This document shows, in pieces, positions 7,324-16,780 of a stretch of 64,000 nt of DNA (position 1 is its first letter; the number at the start of each line of letters is the position of its first letter). Origin of the DNA: an endosymbiont of Escarpia spicata (lineage in GTDB: Bacteria > Pseudomonadota > Gammaproteobacteria > Chromatiales > Chromatiaceae); contig QFXE01000002.1 in assembly GCA_003349915.1 (NCBI GenBank), forward strand, positions 88,183 to 152,182, given 5' to 3'. Under the pieces are notes generated by a model that did no database searches, was not told the origin of the DNA, and saw nothing but the letters and a program-made list of their open reading frames with translations. The position numbers were made by a program, and so were the translations under genes.

Positions 7324-10134
7324 ATGAAAGAGATGTATATCAATAAAAAGAGATTTCTCAAGGTGACGTTGATGGCGTCTGCTGCAGTGACGATTTTATT
7401 GAGTGGTTGTAGCGGACAGGACGATGAACTTGCCTATCTGGAGAGCGCGCGGACTCACACGGAAGGGAAGCAGTATCAAAAGGCTGTTATTGAGTTGAAA
7501 AATGCTCTGCAGATCAATCCAGAAAACGGTGATGCAAGATTACTGTTGGCAAGAGTTTATCTTAAGGTCAGGGATGGTGCGTCGGCAGAGAAAGAGTTGA
7601 TCCGGGCAAAACAACTGGGTATGCAGGAGAAAGATCTCTACCTGATAAAGGGAGAGGCTTTGCTACAGCAGCGGCTCTACGATCGAATCCTCGAAGAAAT
7701 AAAAGAAGAGGGGATTCCGGCTGCGGATCTGAGTGAAGTACAGATCTTGCGTGCCCAGGCGTTTGCCGGGAAGAACAAGAAAGAGAAGGCATTGGACTTA
7801 TACCATGCTGTTCTTGCGCGAGAGGGTACCTATGCGAAGGCATTTTCAGGGATAGGGCGAATTTACCTTGTTGAAAAAGATTATGAAAAAGCTATAGAAG
7901 CAAGTGACAAAGCACTTCAAGTTGAAAAGGAAAATGTCGATGCATGGACCATCAAAGGATTGGCGTATTTCAAACTGCAAAAATTCCCTCTTGCGGAAGA
8001 GGGCTTTGAAAGTGCACTGGCTGGACTCGAACAGGAAATATTTTCTCAGCGCAAGTTTGTACTGCGTATTTCTTTGATTCAGACGTTGCTGGCACAGAAG
8101 AAGATTGATAAAGCTTCAGCAAATATCGAAATCATCAGAAAAATCATACCTGAAAATCCCTTTGTCTCCTATTTGTCAGCATTGCGCTACTTTATGGCGG
8201 GAAAATATGATTTGGCTGAAACGGATCTGCATCACGTAATCAAAGTAATGCCGGGCCATGTGCCTACGCATCTGCTTCTGGGTTCGGTGCATTTTGCCAG
8301 ACGAAACTATGAACAGGCGAATGACTTCCTTACAAGGTATGTCAATGAAGTACCGACACACATTCAGGCGAGGAAGCTATTGGGTGAGACACGTTTACGC
8401 TTGAACAAGCCAGGTGACGCGGTCGAAATTCTAGCTCCCATCGTAAATGATGATACCAAAGATGTGGAACTTCTGACTATGATCGGCAACGCTGCGAGTC
8501 AGTCGGGGCAGGATTCATTAGGCACACACTACCTGAGAAAAGCTGCGTCAGTTCGGCCTGAAAGTACTGGCATCAGAGAAGAACTTGCAAAAGCATATTT
8601 GAGGAAAGGTGCGATTGATCAAGCCATCGAAGAGCTGGAGGGGCTTTCCGACACTAATTCGTCTGATAGTAACCGCCTTCTTCTTATCTACGCTTATTTG
8701 AGAAAACAGGAGTTTTCACAGGCAGTAAAACTGACGGATGAACTGCTGTCAGCTAATCCTGAAAGCCCAATGCTGATGACGCTAAAAGGCGGAATTCAGA
8801 CTATGAGTGGAGAGAGGGCCAATGCACGTACGCTGTTTAGAAATGCCCTGAAGAGCAAGAAAGACTATCTGCCTGCACTGTTTGCGCTGTCCAAACTTGA
8901 TTTGGAGGATGGAAAGTTAACTGAATCGGGTGACAGTCTGAATCAGATTCTTGCATTGGACCCCAATAACGTGAACGCAATGCTTGGACTTTCACAAATT
9001 TCCGAGCGTAGACAGGATAGGAAGCAAGCACTCTCCTGGATTGAGCAGGCGAGGAAGGCTAATGCTTCAGCCTTGGTCCCAAGGTTTGTTTTGGCCAGAT
9101 ATTACCTGAAAACGGGTAAAACCGATGAAGCATTGGAAGTGTTGAAGGAGGTTGAGGCGATAAAGCCAACCGACGTGACTTTCCTTCTATTGATGGGAAA
9201 TGCTGAGTTACAGATAGGGCGTTTCAATAAGGCTATTGATTATTTTGAAAGATATGTTCTTCAACAACCTCAGTCGATAGCAGGCTACATAGCACTCGCT
9301 ACAGCAGAGTCGAAACATGGTCGTCTTTCCAGTGCAAAACGCACTCTGAAAAAAGCACTGGAAATTACCCCAAACCATTTACGTGCAACAATTCTGTTTA
9401 TCTCTATTGAAACAAAAGAGAAAAATTATCCTGAGGCCGAACGACTGGCGCTGTTAGTCAAGGAGAATAAAAAAACGGAGCAGTGGGGTTATGTTCTCTT
9501 GAGTGATATCTACGTTCAATCGAGAAATTACTCAAAAGCTCAGGTGCTATTGGATGAGGGACTGGCAAAGTATCAATCATTTACACTGTCGGATAAGCTT
9601 TCCAGGGCATACTATCTTGATGGTAAAAAAGATAAGTCAGTGGAAGTTATGGCGAAATGGGTGAAGAATAATCCTGACGACTTGAAGGGGACTTTGGCAC
9701 TTGCATCCACCTACCAGAAAATGGACAGGATTGATGAGGCGGTTAAACTTTATCAAAATGTTCTTGACAACAATTCGGGGAATGTAATCGCACTGAATAA
9801 CATGGCGCTGATACTTTTTGAAAACAACCAGGAACTGGCGATTTCATACGCGGAGAGGGCGTATAAAAATGCGCGCACGAGTACTGCAATTGCTGATACT
9901 TATGGCTGGATGCTGGTTCAAAGCGGTGACATGGAGAAAGGTTCTGAGATTTTGAGCAGAGTGGCAGTATCATCAGATGATCCCAACGTCTTGTATCACT
10001 ATGCAGTAACTCTACATAGAAAGGGGTTGATAGAGCAGGCAAAAAGGGCGCTTGCCCATGCTTTTGAGAGCGACAGGGAGTTTGAGGATATGGAAGGGGT
10101 AATGGCTCTCAGAAAAGAATTGAATAAACGGTAG
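7324..10134 (+). CDS. prsT: PEP-CTERM system TPR-repeat lipoprotein PrsT
   Basis: A 936-residue lipoprotein. The signal peptide ends in Leu-Leu-Ser-Gly-Cys with the lipidated Cys29. Nearly all the rest is tetratricopeptide repeats, seen as recurring Ala-Leu-Asn-Pro type 34-residue units. Length and context match PrsT, which accompanies prsK, prsR and xrtA in exosortase A loci. Its exact role is not established; it is assumed to be an envelope scaffold for sorting or polysaccharide export. A 97-base spacer separates it from the exosortase gene, and the export lipoprotein gene follows immediately. Confidence 0.93.
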   Translation: MKEMYINKKRFLKVTLMASAAVTILLSGCSGQDDELAYLESARTHTEGKQYQKAVIELKNALQINPENGDARLLLARVYLKVRDGASAEKELIRAKQLGMQEKDLYLIKGEALLQQRLYDRILEEIKEEGIPAADLSEVQILRAQAFAGKNKKEKALDLYHAVLAREGTYAKAFSGIGRIYLVEKDYEKAIEASDKALQVEKENVDAWTIKGLAYFKLQKFPLAEEGFESALAGLEQEIFSQRKFVLRISLIQTLLAQKKIDKASANIEIIRKIIPENPFVSYLSALRYFMAGKYDLAETDLHHVIKVMPGHVPTHLLLGSVHFARRNYEQANDFLTRYVNEVPTHIQARKLLGETRLRLNKPGDAVEILAPIVNDDTKDVELLTMIGNAASQSGQDSLGTHYLRKAASVRPESTGIREELAKAYLRKGAIDQAIEELEGLSDTNSSDSNRLLLIYAYLRKQEFSQAVKLTDELLSANPESPMLMTLKGGIQTMSGERANARTLFRNALKSKKDYLPALFALSKLDLEDGKLTESGDSLNQILALDPNNVNAMLGLSQISERRQDRKQALSWIEQARKANASALVPRFVLARYYLKTGKTDEALEVLKEVEAIKPTDVTFLLLMGNAELQIGRFNKAIDYFERYVLQQPQSIAGYIALATAESKHGRLSSAKRTLKKALEITPNHLRATILFISIETKEKNYPEAERLALLVKENKKTEQWGYVLLSDIYVQSRNYSKAQVLLDEGLAKYQSFTLSDKLSRAYYLDGKKDKSVEVMAKWVKNNPDDLKGTLALASTYQKMDRIDEAVKLYQNVLDNNSGNVIALNNMALILFENNQELAISYAERAYKNARTSTAIADTYGWMLVQSGDMEKGSEILSRVAVSSDDPNVLYHYAVTLHRKGLIEQAKRALAHAFESDREFEDMEGVMALRKELNKR

Positions 10135-10171
10135 TATGATTGCACGCGCATTGAATAATTTGGAGATAGAA

Positions 10172-10822
10172 ATGCAAGTATATTTTTCAACATTTTTCAG
10201 CAAGACATGTTTTTTTGCTCTGATGTTCCTGGTTACTTTGGGAGCAGGTTGTTCAAGCCCATCAATGAAAATGCAGTCCATCGACGCTGCTGGCACCGCT
10301 GTGCAGAAAGATGCGACTCCGGTCTACCTGATTGGGCCAGGGGATGCGCTCAGTGTCTTTGTTTGGGGTAATCCGGAACTATCAGCAGATGTTATTGTTC
10401 GACCCGATGGCTATATCTCAACGCCTCTTGTAGAGGATGTCCAGGCATCGGGAAAAGCTCCGACAGATTTGGCCCGTGAAATGGAAGCGGAATTATCCAA
10501 GCTCATAAAAAATCCTAAAGTCACTGTCAGTCTTACAACAACTGTCGGGCAGTACTCAGAACAGATAAGAGTTGTCGGACAAGCTTCCACGCCTCGCGCA
10601 CTCCCTTATCGGGAGAATATGACTTTGCTGGATGTCATTATTGCGGTAGGTGGTCTGACAGAATTTGCTGCGGGCAATAAATCGATTATCGTTCGCAATG
10701 TTGGTGGAAAAACGGAGCAGTACCGGGTTCGCCTTGATGACCTGATCAGAGATGGTGACATCTCCGCAAATGTTAAGGTGGTTCCAGGTGATGTTTTGAT
10801 TATTCCTGAAACCTGGTTCTAG
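10172..10822 (+). CDS. XrtA-locus polysaccharide export lipoprotein (Wza-like)
   Basis: A 216-residue outer-membrane lipoprotein of the polysaccharide export (Poly_export/SLBB) family. The signal peptide ends Leu-Gly-Ala-Gly-Cys. An export domain starting with an Ile-Gly-Pro-Gly-Asp motif follows, then a SLBB-type ligand-binding beta-grasp region ending Val-Pro-Gly-Asp-Val-Leu-Ile-Ile-Pro-Glu. I chose the ATG at 10172 because GGAG lies 7 bases upstream and it begins directly at the signal peptide; an in-frame ATG at 10136 also exists. Members of this family form the outer-membrane export channel for exopolysaccharide and usually sit beside a chain-length determinant gene, which is missing here. 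Confidence 0.9.
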   Translation: MQVYFSTFFSKTCFFALMFLVTLGAGCSSPSMKMQSIDAAGTAVQKDATPVYLIGPGDALSVFVWGNPELSADVIVRPDGYISTPLVEDVQASGKAPTDLAREMEAELSKLIKNPKVTVSLTTTVGQYSEQIRVVGQASTPRALPYRENMTLLDVIIAVGGLTEFAAGNKSIIVRNVGGKTEQYRVRLDDLIRDGDISANVKVVPGDVLIIPETWF

Positions 10823-10843
10823 CATGCTCCACTTCGTGGTTTT

Positions 10844-11836
10844 GTGAGCACGTCCGTCAAAGACCACTGGTTAGGTATAACCTTTTCAGCGTTTATAATG
10901 ATCGGCTGGATGATACAGAGTGACGGGGCGGAGCAGATTGTCGCGGCAGATGAGGTGTTGGTTGAGCCTGATAACGTCGATGCTGAATCAAAATCAATAA
11001 TCGGTGAGCAAACTGAGATCGGTAGAGATGTGCTGCTGGCCGTCGACCCGGAAGTGTCTATCCCTGCTCAGGTTGAATCAGATGCTGTTGCTGCCGCACA
11101 TGAATTTCCTGAAAAAGAGATCTGTGAAATTGATTTTGAAACCTTGGGTAAGGCAGGTTATTTGGTGCCTAATAGCGATCAACAGCGCTTGTCTGAGGAA
11201 TATCGCATAATCAAGCGGCCCCTGTTGATGAATGCTTTTGGTAAGGGCGCCGCACCGGTTGAGCGCGGCAACTTGGTTTTGGTTACAAGTTCTTTTCCTG
11301 GCGAAGGTAAAACCTACACGGCGATTAATCTTGGAGTCAGTATTGCCACTGAGCTTGACTCCACTATCCTGCTTGTCGATGGTGATGTCCTAAAGTCATC
11401 TCTTAGCAAATTACTGGGGATGGAAGATAAGCCGGGATTGATAGACGTCTTGGAAGACCCAACTATGGATCTTGGTGACGTGATTCAGAGTACACAAGTG
11501 CCAAAACTGAAAATTCTCCCTGCCGGAAGACGCCATCAGAACTCTACTGAGTTGCTAGCCAGCGAAAGTATGGAGAAGATTTTGACAGAACTGGCTGAAA
11601 GGTACCCTGATCGTATCGTTTTATTTGATGCTCCTCCAATGCTGGCAACAACTGAAGCTGGTGTTCTTACCTATCGAATGGGACAGATAGTGATGGTTGT
11701 CGAAGCGGGCAAGACGCCAGTTGATGCTGTTAACGAATCGATTGCACAGCTTGATCCAAACAAAGTGATTGGTCTTGTTTTGAACAAAAGCAGAGTGAAG
11801 TCAGGCCATAAGTATTATGGTAGTTACTATGGTTGA
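10844..11836 (+). CDS. XrtA-associated tyrosine autokinase (BY-kinase)
   Basis: A 330-residue cytoplasmic-type bacterial tyrosine kinase. From about residue 95 on it matches the exosortase-associated kinase: a conserved lead-in ending Ile-Lys-Arg-Pro-Leu-Leu, Walker A (Phe-Pro-Gly-Glu-Gly-Lys-Thr), Walker A' (Leu-Leu-Val-Asp-Gly-Asp) and Walker B (Leu-Phe-Asp-Ala-Pro-Pro). A short C-terminal Tyr cluster (Tyr-Tyr-Gly-Ser-Tyr-Tyr-Gly) is the autophosphorylation site. Such kinases control polymer length with a Wzz-type partner. The first 30 or so residues, with a hydrophobic stretch and a GTG start, do not look like the usual family N-terminus, so the start may be wrong or the end may be degraded. 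Confidence 0.87.
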   Translation: MSTSVKDHWLGITFSAFIMIGWMIQSDGAEQIVAADEVLVEPDNVDAESKSIIGEQTEIGRDVLLAVDPEVSIPAQVESDAVAAAHEFPEKEICEIDFETLGKAGYLVPNSDQQRLSEEYRIIKRPLLMNAFGKGAAPVERGNLVLVTSSFPGEGKTYTAINLGVSIATELDSTILLVDGDVLKSSLSKLLGMEDKPGLIDVLEDPTMDLGDVIQSTQVPKLKILPAGRRHQNSTELLASESMEKILTELAERYPDRIVLFDAPPMLATTEAGVLTYRMGQIVMVVEAGKTPVDAVNESIAQLDPNKVIGLVLNKSRVKSGHKYYGSYYG

Positions 11837-11846
11837 ATCTGTTCTC

Positions 11847-13271
11847 ATGAAAGAAATGATCTCTGGTAGAGGGAAAACGGCTATTAATCGGATATTCGTT
11901 TTTTCTTTATTTTGTTTAATATATTCCAATGCCCTGGCGGTATCTTGGCATATTGAGCCTGTTGCCACTCTAAAAGGCTCATATACGGATAATGTAACGC
12001 TTGAGAGTAATGATCTGGCTGAAAGTGATTTTATTACGGAGATATTGCCGGGAATTCATATTTTAGCTGATGGAAACAGATTGGATCTTGACCTCGACTA
12101 TCGTCTGCAGCACATCCGGTATTATGACCATGGCGAGTCGAATAAAACCCAACATGCGTTAGGGTTGAGAGCAGATTTTACAGTTGTTGAGGATCTGTTT
12201 TTTGTTGAAGCAACTTCAGATTATACGCAAGTACCGGTGTTTTCATCCAGTGTCCGCGACCCGGAAAATATTGCGATTACCGATGATGTCACGGATATCT
12301 TCACGAACTCTATTTCACCCTATCTGGTACATGAGTTTGGCAATTTTGCTGCGGGCCGCCTGATGTACACCATACGGCGTGTCAATTATAAGGATTCGAC
12401 TACCAGCGATGTTGATCACAGGGTTATCAATGCAGGGCTGGGTAGCGGTACGGGATTTACAAAATTCAGATGGAATTTGACCTATAGTGACAGGGATGCT
12501 GAGCCTGAGATAGGAACCTCCTCGAGATTCAAAATTGCAATGGCTGACTTGAGATACCCGCTCTACAAAAGGATGTTTGCCATTGCCAAGTTGGGCTATG
12601 AAAAAAACACCTACAGTTTGTCTGATGCCAGTACCAAGACTGAGGGTGAAGTCTGGGGGCTAGGTTTAGGGTGGGCACCTACAACGAGAACCAGTATGGA
12701 AGCCGTTTTCGGTAAACGGTATTTTGGTAATGCTGCAAATGTAATACTCACTCATGAAGGGTCTCTGTTTACTGTTTCTGCTCTGTATGAGGAGGATTTT
12801 ACTACGGGGTCATTTGTTGATGCAGGAACCCCGACATTCGATGAGAATGGGAATCCTGTCTATGGAATAGATCGTCCGTCTGTTTCAACCGAAGTTTATC
12901 TTAATAAACGAATGTCCGCCGACCTTGTTTATTCTTTAAGTAAATCAGAAATCACGTTTACACTATTTGATACAAAGCGCGAATATCAAGTGACGGGCGC
13001 AGTTGATCATGTTTATGGCGGGGATGTTGTCTGGGATTGGACGTTAAGTTCCAGAACTACTGCCACATTTGGTGCTTTTTGGCATCAGACTGCACCATTT
13101 GAGGAGACACCAAGGATCGATGATTTTTATGGTGGCGTGCGACTTGAACGTAGTTTATCTCCGAGTTTGACGGGTGGTGCAGACTACTCCTTTTTAAAAC
13201 GTGATACTGAGACTGATGGAGGAAGTTACAGTAGAAACAGGGTAGGTGCTTATATCACGTTAGTGTTTTAA
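11847..13271 (+). CDS. XrtA-associated outer-membrane beta-barrel protein
   Basis: About 474 residues with a signal peptide (hydrophobic segment ending Asn-Ala-Leu-Ala) followed by many alternating amphipathic strands and a terminal Phe, typical of an outer-membrane barrel. It resembles the TIGR03016-type hypothetical protein found next to the tyrosine kinase in exosortase A loci (family name from memory). ATGs at 11817, 11829 and 11847 are all in frame; the last puts the signal peptide nearest the start, while the first two overlap the kinase gene. Function is unknown, with a role in polysaccharide or protein passage across the outer membrane likely. It is the last gene of the exosortase run here. 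Confidence 0.8.
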   Translation: MKEMISGRGKTAINRIFVFSLFCLIYSNALAVSWHIEPVATLKGSYTDNVTLESNDLAESDFITEILPGIHILADGNRLDLDLDYRLQHIRYYDHGESNKTQHALGLRADFTVVEDLFFVEATSDYTQVPVFSSSVRDPENIAITDDVTDIFTNSISPYLVHEFGNFAAGRLMYTIRRVNYKDSTTSDVDHRVINAGLGSGTGFTKFRWNLTYSDRDAEPEIGTSSRFKIAMADLRYPLYKRMFAIAKLGYEKNTYSLSDASTKTEGEVWGLGLGWAPTTRTSMEAVFGKRYFGNAANVILTHEGSLFTVSALYEEDFTTGSFVDAGTPTFDENGNPVYGIDRPSVSTEVYLNKRMSADLVYSLSKSEITFTLFDTKREYQVTGAVDHVYGGDVVWDWTLSSRTTATFGAFWHQTAPFEETPRIDDFYGGVRLERSLSPSLTGGADYSFLKRDTETDGGSYSRNRVGAYITLVF

Positions 13272-13476
13272 TGGGGTTGGAAAATCGCTCAACGGAAACC
13301 TACTGAAAAAGCATGCCTCGCTTTCCCTCGCCCAAGCTGGATTTTATGAAGCTCTGTTGGCCTCACAAGGGTTCCGCTCGTAGGGCTGTTCCTATTAAGG
13401 CAATTCAACAGTATTTGAGGCAGGGTACAAAACCGTTGGAACACTATTGCCTCAGCAGAGCAAGCGGGAGTTTTTT

Positions 13477-13764
13477 GTGCGTTTTCTAAAACTGCTTTTT
13501 TTCATCTTAGCGATGATGGTGGGCGCAGCTTTTACGGTGCTCAATGCAGAGCCAGTACTTTTTAACTACTATTTTGGCAGTCGTGAATTGCCGCTTTCAG
13601 TAATCTTGATTGGCACGCTTGGTTTAGGCATTTTTCTTGGAATCCTGTCAGGGATGAATACCATGTTAGGCCTGAAGCGAAAAAACTCCATTTTGCGGAG
13701 ACGTTCTCGTCTGGTAGATGAGGAGGTAAAAAATCTCCGGTCTCTCCCGCTTAAGGATCAATAG
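13477..13764 (+). CDS. lapA: Lipopolysaccharide assembly protein A
   Basis: A 95-residue inner-membrane protein with two helices (about 1-22 and 40-60) and a basic cytoplasmic coiled tail, typical of LapA (DUF1049). The GTG at 13477 is preferred because GGAG precedes it by 6 bases; a TTG at 13447 would add ten unconserved residues. LapA works with LapB to regulate LPS synthesis through control of LpxC proteolysis in enterobacteria. The gene lies directly before lapB and pyrF, the conserved order. The usual upstream ihfB is absent, having been replaced by the exosortase locus. Confidence 0.88.
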   Translation: MRFLKLLFFILAMMVGAAFTVLNAEPVLFNYYFGSRELPLSVILIGTLGLGIFLGILSGMNTMLGLKRKNSILRRRSRLVDEEVKNLRSLPLKDQ

Positions 13765-13766
13765 GT

Positions 13767-14945
13767 ATGCTTGAGCTTTTGCTCTTGCTTCTACCGGTTG
13801 CGGCTGCTTCAGGTTGGTTTGCTGCTCGACGGAGTGAAGCTGGTCGGGATAAAACCAGTAGCCAGGAGGTCTTTCCCGCCTATTTTAAAGGATTGAATTT
13901 TCTACTGAATGAGCAGCCGGACAAGGCTATTGATGTCTTTGTTAAACTTCTGGAAGTGGATAGTGATACGGTAGAAACGCATTTGGCATTGGGCAATCTG
14001 TTTCGCCGTCGGGGAGAGGTGGAACGGGCAATACGTATCCACCAAAACCTGATCGCACGACCCACCCTTTCAAGGGAACAGAGAGCTCAGGCTTTGCTGG
14101 AACTTGGTCAGGACTATATGCGAGCGGGGCTGTTCGATAGGGCTGAAAATCTTTTCGTAGAGTTGACTGAAATAAAACTTCATAGTGAACAGGCACTCTC
14201 CAATCTCCTGGTGATTTACCAGCAGGAAAAAGAGTGGGATCGATGTTTGGAAGTGGCGCAGCAGTTGCAAGCGAGTGACGGCCACTCGCTTCAGCCAATA
14301 ATTGCTCATTTTTACTGCGAGCAAGCTCAGCTGCTGATAAAAAAAGGCAATACTGTTTCTGCCATAGCAATACTGAAGAAGGCTCAGTCGGTAGATAGTG
14401 GATGCATTAGGTCGACTATTCTGTTGGGGGAGATAGAGAAGTCAAAGGATGACTGCCGATCAGCCCTCAAAATATACAAAATGGTGGAAGTACAGGATTC
14501 CGCCTATCTGACTGAAATTGTGCCTTCTTTGATCGAATGTTATGGAAAGATTGGCGATAGAGCTGCACTGAAGGATTATTTGAAACAACTGTATAGCAGG
14601 CATCGCGATACTTCTGTAATGCTGGCGTTGACAGATATTATCACCGCCGAAGAGGATGTTTCATCAGCGGTTGATTTTGTCCTGCAACACCTAAAAGCGC
14701 TTCCCGATCTTAAAGGACTTGACCGGCTGGTCACTCTAAACTTGCAGAATAGTGGCAGCAACCCACGAGAGAGCATGGAAACACTCAATAAGGCAGTTGC
14801 GTTGATGCTGGCTCGCCAACCCTCGTATCAGTGTGAACAATGCGGATTTTCTGCAAAAACCCTGCATTGGCAGTGTCCCAGCTGCAACAACTGGAGTAGC
14901 ATGAAACCGATTCGCGGATTGGGCTGTGGGCCCAGAGAAAAATAG
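13767..14945 (+). CDS. lapB: Lipopolysaccharide assembly protein B (TPR and rubredoxin-like)
   Basis: A 392-residue protein with an N-terminal membrane anchor (about 1-18), a long TPR array (about 35-330) and a C-terminal rubredoxin-like metal site with two Cys-x2-Cys pairs (Cys-Glu-Gln-Cys and Cys-Pro-Ser-Cys). This is the full LapB/YciM architecture. In E. coli LapB targets LpxC to FtsH and coordinates LPS assembly at the inner membrane. It starts 2 bases after lapA and lies just upstream of pyrF, so the three are probably one transcript. Confidence 0.94.
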   Translation: MLELLLLLLPVAAASGWFAARRSEAGRDKTSSQEVFPAYFKGLNFLLNEQPDKAIDVFVKLLEVDSDTVETHLALGNLFRRRGEVERAIRIHQNLIARPTLSREQRAQALLELGQDYMRAGLFDRAENLFVELTEIKLHSEQALSNLLVIYQQEKEWDRCLEVAQQLQASDGHSLQPIIAHFYCEQAQLLIKKGNTVSAIAILKKAQSVDSGCIRSTILLGEIEKSKDDCRSALKIYKMVEVQDSAYLTEIVPSLIECYGKIGDRAALKDYLKQLYSRHRDTSVMLALTDIITAEEDVSSAVDFVLQHLKALPDLKGLDRLVTLNLQNSGSNPRESMETLNKAVALMLARQPSYQCEQCGFSAKTLHWQCPSCNNWSSMKPIRGLGCGPREK

Positions 14946-14992
14946 GCGGTTCATAGCTTATTCAACATCAATTTTATGAGGCCGTAGGACAG

Positions 14993-15700
14993 ATGAGTGA
15001 CAATGCTTCTCGGGTTATCGTTGCCCTGGATTTTCCTGATGAAACCTCTGCACTGGAACTGGTCGAAAAACTTGATCCTGGTATGTGCAGGCTTAAGGTG
15101 GGCAAAGAGATGTTCACTCGTTTGGGTCCCTCTTTTGTCGAACAACTGAGTGGCAAGGGATTCGATATCTTTCTCGATCTTAAATTTCATGATATTCCAA
15201 ATACTGTTGCGGCTGCCTGCAGTGCTGCAGCAGACCTCGGTGTTTGGATGATGAATATTCATGCGTCAGGAGGGCGCCGCATGATGGAAGCGGCGGCGGA
15301 AAGGCTGGCAACTCGTTCGGAAAGACCACTTTTGGTGGCCGTGACAATTCTGACGAGCCTGTCAAAAGAGGATATTGCTGAAGTTGGCTATCATGGTGAA
15401 CCAGCTGAAAATGTCCTGCGCCTGGCGGACCTCTCCCTCTCATCCGGGATGGATGGAGTCGTCTGCTCTCCCCGGGAAGCATCTGATATCCGAGGCAGGG
15501 TTGGGAATGATTTCCTGCTGGTTACGCCCGGTGTTCGACCGTTGGACGCGGCAGCTGATGATCAACGCCGCGTGATGACGCCTGCAGATGCGATCAATGC
15601 AGGATCAAGTTATCTTGTCGTTGGGCGCCCGATAACGGCCGCGACTGATCCGTTGCAGGCACTGCATGCGATAAATAACGAGATTTTGTCTGTCTTGTAA
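14993..15700 (+). CDS. pyrF: Orotidine 5'-phosphate decarboxylase
   Basis: A 235-residue TIM-barrel enzyme catalysing the last step of UMP synthesis, OMP to UMP plus CO2. The active-site motif Asp-Leu-Lys-Phe-His-Asp-Ile-Pro-Asn is present at about 62-70, as are the substrate-binding Val-Ala-Leu-Asp near the start and the phosphate loop Thr-Pro-Gly-Val-Arg. Length is normal. It follows lapB, as in many gammaproteobacteria. Confidence 0.97.
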   Translation: MSDNASRVIVALDFPDETSALELVEKLDPGMCRLKVGKEMFTRLGPSFVEQLSGKGFDIFLDLKFHDIPNTVAAACSAAADLGVWMMNIHASGGRRMMEAAAERLATRSERPLLVAVTILTSLSKEDIAEVGYHGEPAENVLRLADLSLSSGMDGVVCSPREASDIRGRVGNDFLLVTPGVRPLDAAADDQRRVMTPADAINAGSSYLVVGRPITAATDPLQALHAINNEILSVL

Positions 15701-15795
15701 GCCTATTAAACTGTTAATCAGGTTTTGTTTGAAACCTATTTGGAAACATACGGCTACTGAAATTGTATTGTTATGAAGAGTGACAAGGGAAGAAG

Positions 15796-16701
15796 ATGAA
15801 TAAAAAAGTTCTGAAGGCTGTCTTTCCGGCCGCAGGTCTGGGTACCCGCTTTCTGCCAGCCACCAAGGCATCTCCCAAGGAGATGTTACCCATTGTTGAC
15901 AAGCCGTTGATTCAGTACGGCGCCGAGGAGGCTGAGGCAGCTGGCATTGAATCCCTCGTTTTTATCATAGGCCGAGCAAAACGGGCGATCCCTGACCATT
16001 TTGACAAGGCGTATGAACTTGAGGTGGAGCTGGAGTCTTCCGGCAAAGAGAAACTCCTGCAGATTGTTCAGAATGTTCTCCCTGAGGAGGTCTCCTGTAT
16101 CTATCTACGGCAAGCTGAGGCAAAGGGACTCGGCCATGCAGTGCTCTGCGCCAAACCTGTAGTGAGAGATGAGCCTTTTGCGGTAATACTGGCAGATGAC
16201 CTGATCAAGGGTGATAGTGGAAGGGGTGCCATGGCCCAGATGGTTGATGTCTATGACAAGTACCAGTGCAGTGTGATTCTTGTGGAAGAGGTGCCGCCCG
16301 AGGAAACCAATAAATACGGTATTGTTGAAGTAACCGAAGATGACGGTGAAACCGCAATCATCAGCTCAATTGTGGAAAAGCCCGATCCGAAAGATGCGCC
16401 GTCAAACCTGGCTGTGGTCGGACGTTATATCCTAACTCCGCGAATTTTCGACTTGCTGGAGCAGACAGGCACCGGTAAGGGTGGCGAGATTCAATTGACC
16501 GATGCGATTGCCGAACTGTTGAAATTCGAAAAGGTTCGAGCCTATCGGGTCAAAGGCAAACGATACGATTGCGGCAGCAAACTGGGTTACATGGAAGCCA
16601 CAGTGGAATATGGCCTTGAGCACCCGGAATTGGGGGAGGATTTTGCGGCCTATCTGCGTGGCCTGGCCTGTACGCCGGGCAGCAAGGCCTCGAAGGAGTA
16701 G
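15796..16701 (+). CDS. galU: UTP-glucose-1-phosphate uridylyltransferase
   Basis: A 301-residue nucleotidyltransferase. The N-terminal Pro-Ala-Ala-Gly-Leu-Gly-Thr-Arg-Phe-Leu-Pro signature binds UTP, Lys in Lys-Glu-Met-Leu-Pro follows, and the Asp pair of the metal site lies in Leu-Ala-Asp-Asp. It makes UDP-glucose from glucose 1-phosphate for LPS, exopolysaccharide and other glycans. A strong hairpin with a T run follows the stop codon, so transcription probably ends there. It likely competes with glgC in this region for glucose 1-phosphate. Confidence 0.96.
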   Translation: MNKKVLKAVFPAAGLGTRFLPATKASPKEMLPIVDKPLIQYGAEEAEAAGIESLVFIIGRAKRAIPDHFDKAYELEVELESSGKEKLLQIVQNVLPEEVSCIYLRQAEAKGLGHAVLCAKPVVRDEPFAVILADDLIKGDSGRGAMAQMVDVYDKYQCSVILVEEVPPEETNKYGIVEVTEDDGETAIISSIVEKPDPKDAPSNLAVVGRYILTPRIFDLLEQTGTGKGGEIQLTDAIAELLKFEKVRAYRVKGKRYDCGSKLGYMEATVEYGLEHPELGEDFAAYLRGLACTPGSKASKE

Positions 16702-16740
16702 GGCGTCTCCTCCAGTGCTTTGTGGGGCACACATCAGGAA

Positions 16741-16776
16741 CAAAAAAACCGCATCGGAAACCCGGTGCGGTTTTTA
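16741..16776. terminator. Bidirectional terminator between galU and tRNA-Glu
   Basis: A GC-rich hairpin with arms CCGCATCGG and CCGGTGCGG and an AAAC loop, flanked by an A run on the left and a T run on the right. It can end galU transcription on the plus strand and tRNA-Glu transcription on the minus strand. Confidence 0.85.
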
Positions 16777-16780
16777 AAGA

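Noticed and set aside
13313..13489. 58-codon open frame between the barrel gene and lapA, possibly a remnant of ihfB
   Set aside because: The translation does not resemble IHF, has no family features and overlaps the lapA start.
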